DNA of 64,000 nt, taken from contig CM049315.1 in assembly GCA_026874595.1 (NCBI GenBank), forward strand, positions 40,529,615 to 40,593,614. Reading direction: 5' to 3'. The position numbers were made by a program, and so were the translations under genes. The DNA is from Sipunculus nudus (lineage: Eukaryota; Annelida; Sipuncula; Golfingiida; Sipunculidae). This document shows positions 11,774-20,696 of this stretch, piece by piece. The notes beneath the pieces were generated by a model, which saw nothing but the letters and a program-made list of their open reading frames with translations, searched no databases and was not told the origin of the DNA. Numbering within the stretch: the stretch's first letter is position 1; every line of letters starts with the position of its first letter.

Positions 11774-12327
11774 TATGTATGTATATATATATATATAATA
11801 TATATATGTTATCAATATATAAAAAAGTTGTCCCAAATTTGATTACCCCTCCCACTCTGAGCCATGTCCCCCCCCCCCCCCCCCCACTCTTCAAAGATAA
11901 ATTGAAGGCCTTGACAACATTGCTAGTATATATTTTAGCTAACAACTAGAGCTGAAACATGTTTTCGCTCACTCACTCAAGGAATATAGGGCACAGTAAC
12001 CTTCTTTTACGTTTCCTCAGAATAAAGTTCACGATGAGCTAATATTTTGTTTCCAAGGTGATTTTACTAAGACCCTATCAGGCTGCAGCGTTTGGTGTTT
12101 CTAGGTTAAATCGGAAACGCTGCGGCGCATATATTAACCAAGGTATATGTTTACGTATAAACCATACAGTGCTTACCGATAAATATCACGGACATCAGAG
12201 CCCATGAAAATGGAATCCCAAATCCAAAAGCGATAATGAAATATGATCGTAAATGCCAGCGGCTGTATTTGCCAAGGAGTGTCATGGCTTCGTCTGCCTG
12301 TAGAGGGCGCTGTGTTGCTTCAGCCAT
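2136..12327 (-). CDS. SLC22-family organic ion transporter (MFS), 5' six coding exons, 3' incomplete
   Basis: Six exons read from the minus strand: 12327-12177, 9874-9672, 8092-7862, 6050-5854, 5468-5314 and 2290-2140 (or 2136). All have AG acceptors and GT donors, and phases agree (1, 0, 0, 2, 1), giving about 360 residues. Visible SLC22 hallmarks are: a short cytoplasmic N-terminus before membrane segment 1; a large extracellular loop with cysteines and NxT/NxS sites, ending in the TLVTD/FDLVC junction typical of the family; the MFS loop 2-3 signature YLADIYGRKP; a membrane stretch ending in RNWRHLQIAI; VNESVPWLLANGREKEAE matching the family PESxRWLxxxGRxxEA block; and YGIIDTLRSPTLR before segment 7. 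Members move organic cations, anions or carnitine across the plasma membrane; the substrate cannot be told. Segments 7-12 are missing from the window, or their exons were not recognised. Confidence 0.87.
2291..4340. other. AT-rich intron of the SLC22 gene
   Basis: Low-complexity AT-rich intron sequence with a short poly-G run near 3,571. No coding exon, RNA gene or clear transposon was recognised. The right part (about 3,840-4,340) reads like the body of the dispersed repeat that ends in the GGAC tail at 4,347. Confidence 0.5.
4347..4425 (+). repeat. GGAC-rich tail of a dispersed repeat (second copy)
   Basis: GTTAACGGACGGACGGCCGG is followed by a second GGACGGAC run, the block GACTATAGCTCAGATGATT and the end AGTCAGCTGAGCTAAAA. 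The end sequence is nearly the same as at 48,018-48,034. Confidence 0.7.
4672..5060 (+). repeat. Dispersed repeat X, uninterrupted copy
   Basis: From TTTTAACAAGGGGGTTGGGC, through a poly-C stretch (about 4,712-4,735) and an AT-rich middle, to GTTGTCCCAAATTTGATCAC and AAGATAAATTGAA. A second copy of the same order of blocks is found split at about 9,970-10,084 and 11,565-11,912. Class unknown. Confidence 0.65.
5314..5468 (-). CDS. SLC22 exon 5 (start of large cytoplasmic loop)
   Basis: Acceptor AAATGCAG|GATGG, donor CAAG|GTAATC, 155 bases. It encodes WMVNESVPWLLANGREKEAE and RKAAKINKVTLPE, matching the conserved SLC22 loop after TM6. Serine-proline-arginine of the family block is replaced by serine-valine-proline here. 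Confidence 0.85.
5854..6050 (-). CDS. SLC22 exon 4 (TM4-TM6 region)
   Basis: Acceptor TTTCCGCAG|GGC, donor TG|GTAAAC, 197 bases, phase 0 to 2. It encodes GMVGAAIVLAIELFP, a second hydrophobic stretch and YYLRNWRHLQIAI, the layout of the central SLC22 helices. The tryptophan codon at the 3' end is completed by the next exon. Confidence 0.85.
6061..6375. repeat. AT, GATA and GA simple repeats in SLC22 intron 4
   Basis: (AATAT)n, then (TA)n to about 6,108, then a GATA run to about 6,130. A purine-rich GAGA tract lies at about 6,330-6,395. No genes. Confidence 0.8.
6690..7660 (+). repeat. Diverged ~180-bp tandem repeat with AGGTCA inverted repeats
   Basis: About five units share the core AATATAGGTCACNGTGACCTA, then TTTCAGGTTTTCAAGGA and CCAGAACCTCC, with spacings around 150-190 bases. 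The cores sit near 6,815, 6,965, 7,085, 7,245 and 7,405. The unit at 7,089-7,103 is a perfect palindromic AGGTCACCGTGACCT. Related single units occur at about 11,955-12,120 and 47,800-47,935, so the unit is also dispersed. Confidence 0.7.
7800..7839. repeat. (GA)n microsatellite
   Basis: Uninterrupted GA dinucleotides, just inside the intron after SLC22 exon 3. It produces an artificial Arg-Glu reading frame on the plus strand. Confidence 0.97.
7862..8092 (-). CDS. SLC22 exon 3 (TM2-TM3, MFS signature)
   Basis: Acceptor TTTTTTCAG|TTC and donor CAG|GTGCAG, 77 codons, phase 0 to 0. It encodes FDLVCKKNW, then TM2 with VGQTVGA, the MFS motif YLADIYGRKP and TM3 to LSFLDGV. A second GT lies 5 bases further on (GTGCA|GTAACT) but would break the frame with the next exon. 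A GA microsatellite begins about 20 bases into the downstream intron. Confidence 0.87.
8093..9671. other. SLC22 intron 2, no second gene recognised
   Basis: Contains a possible decayed exon-like segment at about 8,160-8,254 (see findings) and otherwise single-copy-looking sequence. No RNA gene or transposon end was recognised. Confidence 0.45.
9672..9874 (-). CDS. SLC22 exon 2 (large extracellular loop)
   Basis: Acceptor TTTTTTCAG, donor GAT|GTAAGG, 203 bases, phase 1 to 0. It encodes the first extracellular loop with cysteines spaced as in SLC22 (HRCQLP, LSQCSMY, TQPCTDGYWYD) and N-glycosylation sequons (NAT, NES, NGS, NIT). It ends in ESTLVTD, which joins directly to FDLVC of the next exon. 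Confidence 0.87.
9970..10084 (+). repeat. Dispersed repeat X, left part of split copy
   Basis: CCTTTTAACAAAGGGG, GGGCAATGTAAT and TTGGAAATGAAATACATTAAT match the start of the copy at 4,672. It follows a poly-C tract (9,941-9,962) and a CA tract. Similarity stops near ACTAGACTAC at about 10,084 and resumes at about 11,565. Confidence 0.6.
10180..10860 (+). repeat. ~280-bp tandem repeat rich in TGGCGCC, ~2.3 copies
   Basis: The block ATCAATGTATTCTA...TGGCGCCA...GTCTAC recurs about 281 bases apart (near 10,304 and 10,582). A half-unit block, CAGATGGCGCC followed by TCTTGAATACGAGATGGAGG, recurs at about 10,481 and 10,757. Short reading frames on both strands here are repeat-derived. Confidence 0.7.
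10860..11510. repeat. GCGACT/AGTCGC-rich region, possible non-autonomous DNA transposon
   Basis: Two clusters (about 10,865-10,975 and 11,270-11,510) are filled with short direct and inverted copies of GACCAGTCGCAG, AGTCGC and ATCGCA, able to form many hairpins. They flank a ~290-base segment without such motifs. This resembles the subterminal motif clusters of some DNA transposons. No transposase or clear terminal inverted repeat is seen. Confidence 0.4.
11565..11912 (+). repeat. Dispersed repeat X, right part of split copy
   Basis: TTCTGAGTTTACTATGAAAT, ACACAGACAATA and GTTGTCCCAAATTTGATTAC match 4,830-5,060 in the same order. The copy is further expanded by an AT microsatellite (11,722-11,808) and a poly-C tract (about 11,869-11,885). 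Confidence 0.6.
11722..11808. repeat. (AT)n microsatellite
   Basis: Nearly pure TA dinucleotides with a few interruptions (TATGTATG). Confidence 0.95.
12177..12327 (-). CDS. SLC22 exon 1 (start codon, TM1)
   Basis: ATG at 12327-12325 opens 50 codons plus one base before the donor G|GTAAGC. It encodes a hydrophilic N-terminus (ADEAMTLLGKYSRWHLRSYF) followed by a hydrophobic segment up to MSVIFI, the usual start of SLC22 TM1. The 5' untranslated part may run to 12,487, where a pyrimidine-rich acceptor (TTTCATTTACAG) is seen. The coding sequence contains CTGTAGAGGGCGCTG, a partial CTCF-like core. Confidence 0.85.
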
Positions 12328-12657
12328 GTTGAATGTTGGAACGCTACGTATTGCAGTAATTCTCTAGTCGTACTAGGAATTGCTGATCAGCCTCGATGAC
12401 CAATAAGGAACAGATTTTTTTCTGCCTCCTGAAGACAGTGGACCAGGCAGACCTTTAAATCTATGGTCAGATCATCGCCGATAGTCTCTGTAAATGAAAA
12501 AGACAAGAGACAATTACTATGAAAGATCTGTATGCACATAGATTTGACACGAATACCTAAGACAATAAGCCATCATTAGGAGGTCAGAAAAGGAAAGGCC
12601 TAGTTCAAGAAGTGAGTTTTCAGTGTGCACCTTAATCAAACATGACGGACTCTTACG

Positions 12658-12659
<2 letters not shown>

Positions 12660-12704
<45 letters not shown>
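12660..12704. repeat. (CT)n microsatellite
   Basis: Pure CT run followed by degenerate CT/TTTCTGTC sequence, upstream of the SLC22 5' end. Confidence 0.97.
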
Positions 12705-12708
<4 letters not shown>

Positions 12709-13337
12709 CTATTGCTTTCTGTCTTTCTGTCTCTCTATCCCTCTCATGGTGATTTTCAGATAAATATTGAGGTAAGATATCGTCTGTCCCATAAAAACAA
12801 TAAGACCTGACACTAATGAGGGCATATTTTTTTTTATTTCCAATCATAAATACTTAGCATAAAATGACCGTGATATGAATGTCTGAGGTGAAACTGCGTG
12901 TTCTTGCATTAATATGGATCCTTTGCATAGAGCGAAGAGTTGCATTTTTGCGTATTTGCAATGCTTTTTACAAAATAATTAATTTTACTTAAACACCTTA
13001 TAAATTGTCAACATTATATATAATCCCTGTGTGTTGAGTCCCAACTTATGTATGGTACACACAGAATGAATGTTGGTTTTACATATACAAATGTGTTTCC
13101 TGTTCTCGTGAAACACTGTGTGCGGGTATGAACTATAGTGGCTCCAAATCCATTCTGTGTGTATTTGGATATAATGAAAAAGGGAAAATAGCCATTTACG
13201 TACACACCAACCTATATTATCTTCACAAGGTGCCGGTGGTGTTGGTGGTAAGAGAAAACGGAACAACATGTGATGACACTGTGCCGCTTGTGGTACTCCT
13301 TGATACTGTGTATATCAGATTGCAGTCAATTTCCCTC

Positions 13338-13440
13338 ATGTGACAGAATGTTTATGTACATATACATCAATGTATAATCCGTGGTTTATTCCGCTCAAGT
13401 AACAGAATGTCTCTGTATGGATGCCAATGTATAATCCGCT
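13338..13440 (+). repeat. ~57-bp minisatellite, about 2 degenerate units
   Basis: Two units with ATCAATGTATAATCCG and GCTCAAGTAACAGAATG. They correspond to the large array at 24,035-26,225 but lack both the CACGTG hexamer and the CGCAGTAAACTGCG hairpin found there. Confidence 0.75.
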
Positions 13441-13743
13441 TTCCAAGATTTACTTGTTTCTGGGTCTATTGTGAAATCATCCTCACTGTTATTGCTGACA
13501 TCAGGTCTTAGATCCGACCCCAACATAGCTCATATTTCTTGACAAACACATAAAAGTTACAACTCATACTCATGTAGGGTTTCAAATGCATACCATGTCA
13601 TTGGCAGCGAAGCTAAATATTCCTTTAGGGGATGTATATAAATATGTTATCCACTTATGGATTTGGTATGGGGAGGTGGTATTATATAACATAACAACCC
13701 CCCCCCCCCCGCGATTTCGCCGCCTATGCATGTTATTGTTATC

Positions 13744-13745
<2 letters not shown>

Positions 13746-13790
<45 letters not shown>
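13746..13790. repeat. (AT)n microsatellite
   Basis: Uninterrupted AT dinucleotides. It creates artificial Ile-Tyr frames on both strands. Confidence 0.97.
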
Positions 13791-13792
<2 letters not shown>

Positions 13793-14254
13793 AGAGATTC
13801 AAAATCCTCCTTAAAAATAAAAAATAAAACATTTTGCAATAAGTAGGCAACTATCTTATAAAGTAACAGCCCAACTGACCCCTACATGTAATATATTCAC
13901 AAAAACAAGTCGCCACGTACTGTATAGAAACTGTCGGGCATTTTCAAAAAAGCACTCTCTGATTCTCTGTCAATGATAATAATTATATTCAATTATAATA
14001 GTACCAATGTTCATTCTTCATACTCGCAATCATTTAATATTATAGAAGTTATAAATTTCCCCGAATGTAATAGCAAGATTTTTAATCGTACGTAACAACA
14101 ATGTATTGGTTATAACTACGCTCAGCTACGTTATAGGTTATGCGGTAACAAAGGGTACTACGTGTACTCCGTGACCCCTTGTCCCAGATACTGACCCCAC
14201 GAATACAAAGTACATCTCCCAAAAATAATATGTTATCAGCCTTGTAAATTCTTT

Positions 14255-14259
14255 GACAC
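14255..14259. repeat. Target-site duplication of the BEL/Pao element (left)
   Basis: GACAC directly abuts the element. The same five bases follow the other end at 22,020-22,024. Five bases is a usual length for this superfamily. Confidence 0.95.
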
Positions 14260-14961
14260 TGTAGCGAATCTACAGTTTGTCAATCAGTCAACACACTGAC
14301 ACCAAATAAAGCAAAATCCATTTAATGTGTCCATAAAGGTATGTTGAAGCAGATTAACTGCAATGAACAGAAATATATCATAAGTACATTGCCCTTGATG
14401 AGATTGAATAAAGTAAACACAAACAGATCATAGATTGATTGTTCAAGTAAGACTGACTTAAATACACATTAATGAATCATTAGTTTATGTTCTTGTATCA
14501 AAAGTTATAACCATTATATTGCAGAATGAATAAAACAACTGAAGTATTTAAACAGACAAACTCTTAATGCTTTTATATTATCAGTACTGTAAAAATGACA
14601 AAATGATTGATCCTTAGTATTATCAGTAAATATGTGTACATCTATTTAACTCTAAACTATTGAATAACTCACCAAAATTGTTTGATCTCTACCCAATAGC
14701 ATTGGAACAAAGACTGTGCTGATCCGGATTGTAACAGGCTGTATTGTGGACTGAAGCGCCAAAGTAACGACCCCTCCCTATATCCCCTACACAGGGGTGA
14801 CAATAAGGCCAAGCAATGAAATATCCGTTTCTCTAAATCTTAAGCAATAATCATTAACTGTGCATGTTCACAAACTAAAGAATACAAGTAATTTTAATCT
14901 AATAACTAGTATATACATTAATTCAACCATGCACCATTATATATGTTATTTGGCCATAACA
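14260..14961 (-). repeat. BEL/Pao 3' LTR
   Basis: 702 bases, apparently identical to 21,318-22,019. It begins TGTTATGGCC and ends TCGCTACA on the minus strand. Between it and the pol stop codon lie about 180 non-coding bases. Confidence 0.96.
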
Positions 14962-15140
14962 TACCGGCTCCCTAATTGTGGATTACTACCAAATACACAA
15001 TTACCAATAGCTTATGGCTAATATGAGACAAATAAACTTGTAGTGTGATAAAAAGAAACACTACCAGATAAAAGCATAGCAATAATATCATTTCAACTAA
15101 TATTGACTGTCAATAAAATAAAGATATTAATCTTTCCATT

Positions 15141-18100
15141 TCAGTCATCAGCTTCTAAAATTAAGCACAATTTGCTGATTGGACGTTCAAGGGTCGCTAC
15201 CTTTGTTTTGACTTTTGCAGACCTCACAAACCCTTTCTTGTCTTTTACAGTCTCAATGACCCTACCTAACGACCAAGTATTTCTGCATGTGTTATCAATT
15301 ATTAGTACAATATCATTCACTAAAATATTTCTGGTTGGCTTTTGCCATTTCTGTCTCTGTTGCAAGCTGGTCAAGTACTCTTTAGACCACCTCTTCCAAA
15401 ACACATCTGCCAGGTATTGCACCTGGCGCCACCTGCGTCTCACATAGTTATCCTGTTTATCAAATACTCCAGGTGGAAAACTTTCTCCTGGGCTCTGATG
15501 TAACAAATGGTTAGGAGTCAAGGCATCCAGGTCGTTTGAGCTAGATGGAACATCAGTTATAGGTCTTCCATTCACAATTGCCTCAACTTCACAAAAAAGT
15601 GTTTGTAATGATTCGTCATCAAGACGAATGTTTTGCTGATGAAGTAGTGACTGCAGCACTTTTCTAACTGTTCTTATCATACGTTCCCAAACGCCACCGA
15701 AGTGTGAAGCCGCAGGTGGATTAAACTCCCACTGTATTCCCTTCTGTTGCAGTTTATTTATAATCTTGTTGTGGTTCAGCTGGTTTAATGCATTTAGAAG
15801 TTCATTTCTTGCTCCTACTAGATTGGTGCCATTATCTGATTTAATAAACTTTACTTGCCCTCTTCTTGCAATGAATCTCCTGATTGCATTTAAGCATGAG
15901 TCTGTGTCCAGCGACGATGCCACTTCCAAATGGACAGCTCTGATGGCTAAGCAGGTGAAAATAACACCATATCTCTTAACAGTACTTCGACCTCTTTTCA
16001 CATCAAAGGGACCAAAATAGTCCATTCCAACCCTGGAAAATGGTGGTTCTCCAGTAACGAGGCGTTCTGAAGGCAAGTCTGCCATTTTTTGTTGACCCCC
16101 ACGGGCACGGACTTTCCTGCAGATGACACACTTTGCTATGAGTGATTTGATCTTGTCGGCTGCACCAACAATCCAGTACTTTTGTCGTAATGTAGTCAAC
16201 ATTGCATTCTTCCCCAGGTGGCCGACATTAGCATGAATATCTTGTAATATTAATGTGGCTATAGGAGAATCCTTTGGCAGAAGTATCTGGTGTTTTGTCA
16301 CAAAAGGAAGAGTGGACCTTTCCAGACGCCCACCAACCCTTAGAATTCCATCTTTCAACATGGGGTCCATCTTGTAAATTGGACTAGATCGCTTGATATT
16401 TTGAGGCGAATCGCTCTGTAAACATCTGATTTCATCGGCAAACTCCCGGTTTTGAACACAGCGAATCAAAGTCATTTCTGCATTTTCCAGCATCTCATTG
16501 CTTAATGAAATAGACTGGACCCTTTCTTTTGCCAGCGACATCTCATTCTGTTTGAAGGTCTTCATTTCAAGATCTTCCTGTACTTGGCAAGTTTTGTTAT
16601 CAATACCCTGGTTCTGCAGATGTTGTCTAATTTCCTTGCGCTTTCTGACCCATTTCTTTATATTCTGGAAAACAAGTTGCAACCAACATACAGCTTTCTT
16701 CAGCTTTGTGAAATCCGAATAATAGGCAAGGAGCCGATCGACAGTCTGATTGGACTTTACAACAGTCATAGCGTCTACAAGAGAAGCATTTACTCTTCTT
16801 TTAACATCTGGAATATCAGCTTGAACAGATGCTAACATGTCTTGATCAGGCCATTCGGACCGAGAATCCCACAGAAAGGATGGTCCTGTTAGCCAGCGTT
16901 GGGTTTCAAGAAATTTGGCCATTGTTAGGCCTCTTGAAGCGTCATCCGCTGGATTGTGCTTTGTGTTCACATACTTCCAGTTCTGAACATCTGAAACTTC
17001 CCTGATCACAGAAATGCGATTGGCAACAAAGGTTTGGTATCTTGAAGTTTCATTCTTGATATATTTGATTACAGATGTACTATCTGTCCAAAAGTATGTA
17101 TCAGTCACTTTATACTCCAGCTCCTTTACAATCATTTGATTCAGCCTTACTGCAACCATGGCTGCTGTCAGTTCCATACGTGGTATTGTGATTCGTTTCA
17201 GTGGAGAAACTCGCGATTTCCCCATAACGAAACTGCAATGAACTCGTCCGTTTTCATTTTGCAGACGAACATAGCTGACCACGCCATAACCAGCATTGCT
17301 GGCATCTGAAAAGTTGTGTACTTCACAAGACACAACATTTCCAAAGTCATCTGGCTTGTAACATCTTCTCACAGTGAAGGACTCCAGACCAGGCAAATCT
17401 GCTAGCCATTGTTGCCACTTTTGGAGACTAGGTCCTGTGATTTCCTCATCCCATCCTATACCCGACCGGCATAAGTCTTGGAGAATGATTTTAGCTTGAA
17501 GGACAAATGGTGCAGCAAATCCTAGGGGATCATACACAGAGCTGACTACTGATAATACACCTCTCCTAGTTAGTGGTTGATTCCGCAGTTGGATCCTAAA
17601 TCCAAATTCGTCCGACTCCACAGACCAATACACACCTAATGCTCTCTCACAGGGGAGACTATCTTGTGTTAAATCTAAGGATTTCACATCTTTAGCCCGA
17701 TCTTGTTCCGGAACTGAGGATATGACTCTTCGACTATTGCTGACCCATTTAGTCAGCCTGAACCCTCCCATCTGACACAGAGAGCTTACATTTCTGATTA
17801 ACGCCTCTGCTCTGTCCTCAGAGTCAACAGATTTCAGGTAATCATCCACATAAAAATTTCTGTATATCGCATCAACAACTTCCGATTCAAAGAGATGTTT
17901 GTTGTCTTTTGCCGTCTGATGAAGTGCCACATTTGATATACTTGGTGATGATACTGCCCCAAATAAATGGACTGTCATTTGGTGAGGCACAGGCTTGGAA
18001 GTCAGATCATTGTTCTTCCACCAATAGAAACGCAGATAATTCCGCTCTGATTCTGGAACTGCAACCTGGTAGAACATTGCCTCTATGTCTCCCATTATAG

Positions 18101-20696
18101 CAATCTTTTCTTCCCTGAACCTTATTAGGACCCCAATTAAACTGTTTGTCAGGTCTGGACCTGATAAAAGCTGGTTGTTCAGAGATACCCCTTCATAGGT
18201 AGCAGCACAATCAAATACAACTCTTATTTTGTCTGGCTTTTTGGGATGATATACACCATGGTGTGGGATGTACCATGCGTCTCCATCTTTGGCTATATCT
18301 TGGGCAGGAACCTCTTCTGCAAAGCCCTTTTCTATAAGCGTTGCCATAAAATCCAGGTAGTCTTGTTTGAACTTTTCATTTTTAGCCATTTTACGTTCTA
18401 GATATTTCAAACGTTGTAGGGCCTGTCTCTCATTGTTTGGCATCACTGGTGGTTCTGATCCCTTGAATGGAAGCGAGATCTCATAATGGCCATCTTGTTT
18501 TAGTTTCATTGATTGGTTTGTCTTTTCCAGAAATTTCTTATCTTGTTGAGATGGTTCCTTACTGTCCTCAATAGCCCTTTCAGGGAAGTCTAGATTGAAT
18601 GACTGGCGAACTAGACAGTCAAGCTTTTTCAAGTCTTCGATATATTCGACTGCCAAAACATCAGCTCTGTTTACAGTTGCAGGGACTGACCTTTGATCTC
18701 TTTCACGGAGCACATTCCACACTATCCATCCCAAACGTGTTCTGGCTGCATGAGGGCTACCACGTGGACCTGTAATAACCTCCAAGGGAGCATAAGCATC
18801 TGGCACGTTGCCTCCAATGAGAAGCCCTATATCAGAATCGTTTTGTGGCAAACTGATATTTTGTAAATGTGCCCATTTGCTGATGTCTTCATCCGTCGGG
18901 ATGTGTGCTTTGCTCACAGGCATACGTTTCTTCGAGTAAATGTTAGGTAGCTCTATTTGATTCTCTAGCTGAAGGTCCCAAATTTCCATACCTTGAACTG
19001 AGAAGGTGGTCATTGTATGAGGCATGCCCATGGTATCTATTGTAATTTTCATTTCTCTGCCATTGATACCCAGCTTGTACATTAAATCTTCAGTGCAGAA
19101 TGACACATTGCTGCCGGGGTCAAGAAATGCATAGGTTTCTACAAACTTGGTACTGTTCTTCATTCTTACCTTCACAGGTATAATAGCCATAGCTGCATCA
19201 GCATCCCCGGCTCCCATATCACTTGAACCGACATTACCACAAGACGATGTCACTGCTGTAGCACCTGCACTCTCAGGACCTGAAGGCTGTGATGTCATAC
19301 TCTCAGGATTTTCGTCTTTCTTAGAATCAATATGTAATATTGTTGGATGATTACCTTTGCATTTGACACATGTAGCCTTATTTCTACAGAATCTTTTGGG
19401 ATGGCCTGACCGTAAACACCCAAAGCACAAACCCTTTGTTCTAAGAAAGTCAATCTTCTCTTTGTGAGCAAGATTATCAAACTTTACACAATCAACTAGC
19501 GCATGCGCATCATGACGACAATATAGGCATGGCTTTTCATTTCCATTCCTACCCTTTCTTTGCATACTCTCTCTACCTGGCTGTTTTTTATCAATTTCTG
19601 ATACACCAGAGCTGCTGTTATTTGATAATGATGCAAAGTTCGAAGTTCCCTTTGCCTTTGTTATGCCAGGCTGGCGGTGACTTAGTGGTTTACCTGTGGT
19701 GTTTTGTTTGTGTTCCCAGTACAATGTCTCGCGACCATATACAGGATCATTTGCTTTCTTGGCCTCCTGTTTCACAAAGTTAGCCAGAAGACTGAAGGTA
19801 ATTGCTTCACCGCTCTCACGCCTTCTGTCAATCAAACCACGCCATTTATCATGGAGGAACATAGGTAACTTTCCAATGAGTTTCCTTAGATTATCAGGAT
19901 ACTCCAACACCCTTACCGCATCTATACTTTTCACGGCATTATCACATTCACAGAGAAAAATGGCATATCTGTCTAAAGCTTTGGGTTTATCAGCATTAAT
20001 GACAGGCCACTCTAAGGCTCTTTTTACAAATGCATGAGCTACCACTTCCTTATTGCCATAGCGCTCTTTCAGCTCATTCATTGCTGCAGGATAGCCCACG
20101 TCAGCATTCAAGAAACTGAACCCCTGTACAATTTTGTTTGCCTCTCCTGTAGTATATTGTTCCAGATATGTCATTAATTCATCTGGGCTCTCACTGTTTA
20201 CTACAATTTTTGTTTGAAACTGTCTAATAAATTGATGATATTCTAGTGGGTCACCACTAAACCTTTTGATGTCTGTTACTGGTTTACGCATTTGTTTCAA
20301 CAATGAGCTAATTACATCACCAGACTGCCTGACTGAATCACCCATAGGGGTACTGTACAAGGGACCCTGATTTACTTTCAGTGCTTCGAACCCTACATTA
20401 CCTGCAGCAGTGTTTGTATCTGTGACATATTTATCATAATCAACTACAGCATGCATATGATTGGTAACAGAACATCTTTGATTAGGGTAAGATCTTACAG
20501 AACTTATTCTAGTAACAACAGATTCATCATCATCATTCAATACATTTTGTTTTCTGCTGACGTCACCACTTTCATGCCAATTAAGTTGGCTTGGCCTAAA
20601 CCTAGGAGCATGCACATTCAACTCAGATCTGACCTGACCTTGAGATCCAGCAACTTCACGTTTGTGTACAGTGTCTCTGTTAATGTCAGCATGCAT
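15141..20696 (-). CDS. BEL/Pao Gag-Pol polyprotein (1,851 residues)
   Basis: One uninterrupted frame. In order: a gag-like region (about 140-320) beginning at FSGDPLEYHQF; zinc knuckles at 390-403 and 424-437 (both CX2CX4HX4C) and a C2H2-like knuckle 443-455; a retroviral-type aspartic protease with active-site DPGS (Asp526); reverse transcriptase about 800-1000 with Asp870 and YVDD (949-952); RNase H about 1120-1255 with Asp1131, Glu1175, Asp1205 and Asp1251; integrase with zinc-binding H1488/H1493/C1523/C1526 and the catalytic triad Asp1559, Asp1621, Glu1671; and a C-terminal domain (about 1760-1845) of the kind that follows integrase in this superfamily. All catalytic residues are present, so it looks capable of activity. 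The ATG overlaps the upstream stop as TAATG. The frame is in fact open upstream to 20,885, which bears on the frame relation to the gag N-terminus. Confidence 0.97.
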   Translation of the reverse strand: MHADINRDTVHKREVAGSQGQVRSELNVHAPRFRPSQLNWHESGDVSRKQNVLNDDDESVVTRISSVRSYPNQRCSVTNHMHAVVDYDKYVTDTNTAAGNVGFEALKVNQGPLYSTPMGDSVRQSGDVISSLLKQMRKPVTDIKRFSGDPLEYHQFIRQFQTKIVVNSESPDELMTYLEQYTTGEANKIVQGFSFLNADVGYPAAMNELKERYGNKEVVAHAFVKRALEWPVINADKPKALDRYAIFLCECDNAVKSIDAVRVLEYPDNLRKLIGKLPMFLHDKWRGLIDRRRESGEAITFSLLANFVKQEAKKANDPVYGRETLYWEHKQNTTGKPLSHRQPGITKAKGTSNFASLSNNSSSGVSEIDKKQPGRESMQRKGRNGNEKPCLYCRHDAHALVDCVKFDNLAHKEKIDFLRTKGLCFGCLRSGHPKRFCRNKATCVKCKGNHPTILHIDSKKDENPESMTSQPSGPESAGATAVTSSCGNVGSSDMGAGDADAAMAIIPVKVRMKNSTKFVETYAFLDPGSNVSFCTEDLMYKLGINGREMKITIDTMGMPHTMTTFSVQGMEIWDLQLENQIELPNIYSKKRMPVSKAHIPTDEDISKWAHLQNISLPQNDSDIGLLIGGNVPDAYAPLEVITGPRGSPHAARTRLGWIVWNVLRERDQRSVPATVNRADVLAVEYIEDLKKLDCLVRQSFNLDFPERAIEDSKEPSQQDKKFLEKTNQSMKLKQDGHYEISLPFKGSEPPVMPNNERQALQRLKYLERKMAKNEKFKQDYLDFMATLIEKGFAEEVPAQDIAKDGDAWYIPHHGVYHPKKPDKIRVVFDCAATYEGVSLNNQLLSGPDLTNSLIGVLIRFREEKIAIMGDIEAMFYQVAVPESERNYLRFYWWKNNDLTSKPVPHQMTVHLFGAVSSPSISNVALHQTAKDNKHLFESEVVDAIYRNFYVDDYLKSVDSEDRAEALIRNVSSLCQMGGFRLTKWVSNSRRVISSVPEQDRAKDVKSLDLTQDSLPCERALGVYWSVESDEFGFRIQLRNQPLTRRGVLSVVSSVYDPLGFAAPFVLQAKIILQDLCRSGIGWDEEITGPSLQKWQQWLADLPGLESFTVRRCYKPDDFGNVVSCEVHNFSDASNAGYGVVSYVRLQNENGRVHCSFVMGKSRVSPLKRITIPRMELTAAMVAVRLNQMIVKELEYKVTDTYFWTDSTSVIKYIKNETSRYQTFVANRISVIREVSDVQNWKYVNTKHNPADDASRGLTMAKFLETQRWLTGPSFLWDSRSEWPDQDMLASVQADIPDVKRRVNASLVDAMTVVKSNQTVDRLLAYYSDFTKLKKAVCWLQLVFQNIKKWVRKRKEIRQHLQNQGIDNKTCQVQEDLEMKTFKQNEMSLAKERVQSISLSNEMLENAEMTLIRCVQNREFADEIRCLQSDSPQNIKRSSPIYKMDPMLKDGILRVGGRLERSTLPFVTKHQILLPKDSPIATLILQDIHANVGHLGKNAMLTTLRQKYWIVGAADKIKSLIAKCVICRKVRARGGQQKMADLPSERLVTGEPPFSRVGMDYFGPFDVKRGRSTVKRYGVIFTCLAIRAVHLEVASSLDTDSCLNAIRRFIARRGQVKFIKSDNGTNLVGARNELLNALNQLNHNKIINKLQQKGIQWEFNPPAASHFGGVWERMIRTVRKVLQSLLHQQNIRLDDESLQTLFCEVEAIVNGRPITDVPSSSNDLDALTPNHLLHQSPGESFPPGVFDKQDNYVRRRWRQVQYLADVFWKRWSKEYLTSLQQRQKWQKPTRNILVNDIVLIIDNTCRNTWSLGRVIETVKDKKGFVRSAKVKTKVATLERPISKLCLILEADD

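Larger units (their letters stand above)
13120..14259 (+). repeat. Segmental duplication copy A, left part
   Basis: About 13,130-13,345 aligns with 23,840-24,060 (shared TGTGTGTAT..TTGGATATA, TTCACAAGGT, ATCAGATTGCAGTCA). About 14,145-14,259 aligns with 26,390-26,540 (shared TCCCAGATACTGACC, ATACGAAGTACAT-type block, GTTATCAGC, TTTGACAC). Between them lie about two degenerate units of the 57-bp minisatellite (13,338-13,440), a poly-C tract and an AT microsatellite (13,746-13,790). The right part resumes after the BEL element at 22,020. Confidence 0.75.

Noticed and set aside
15103-20037. Plus-strand frames inside the BEL element (for example 15,103-15,447 and 19,696-20,037)
   Set aside because: They are antisense to the conserved Gag-Pol frame and resemble nothing.
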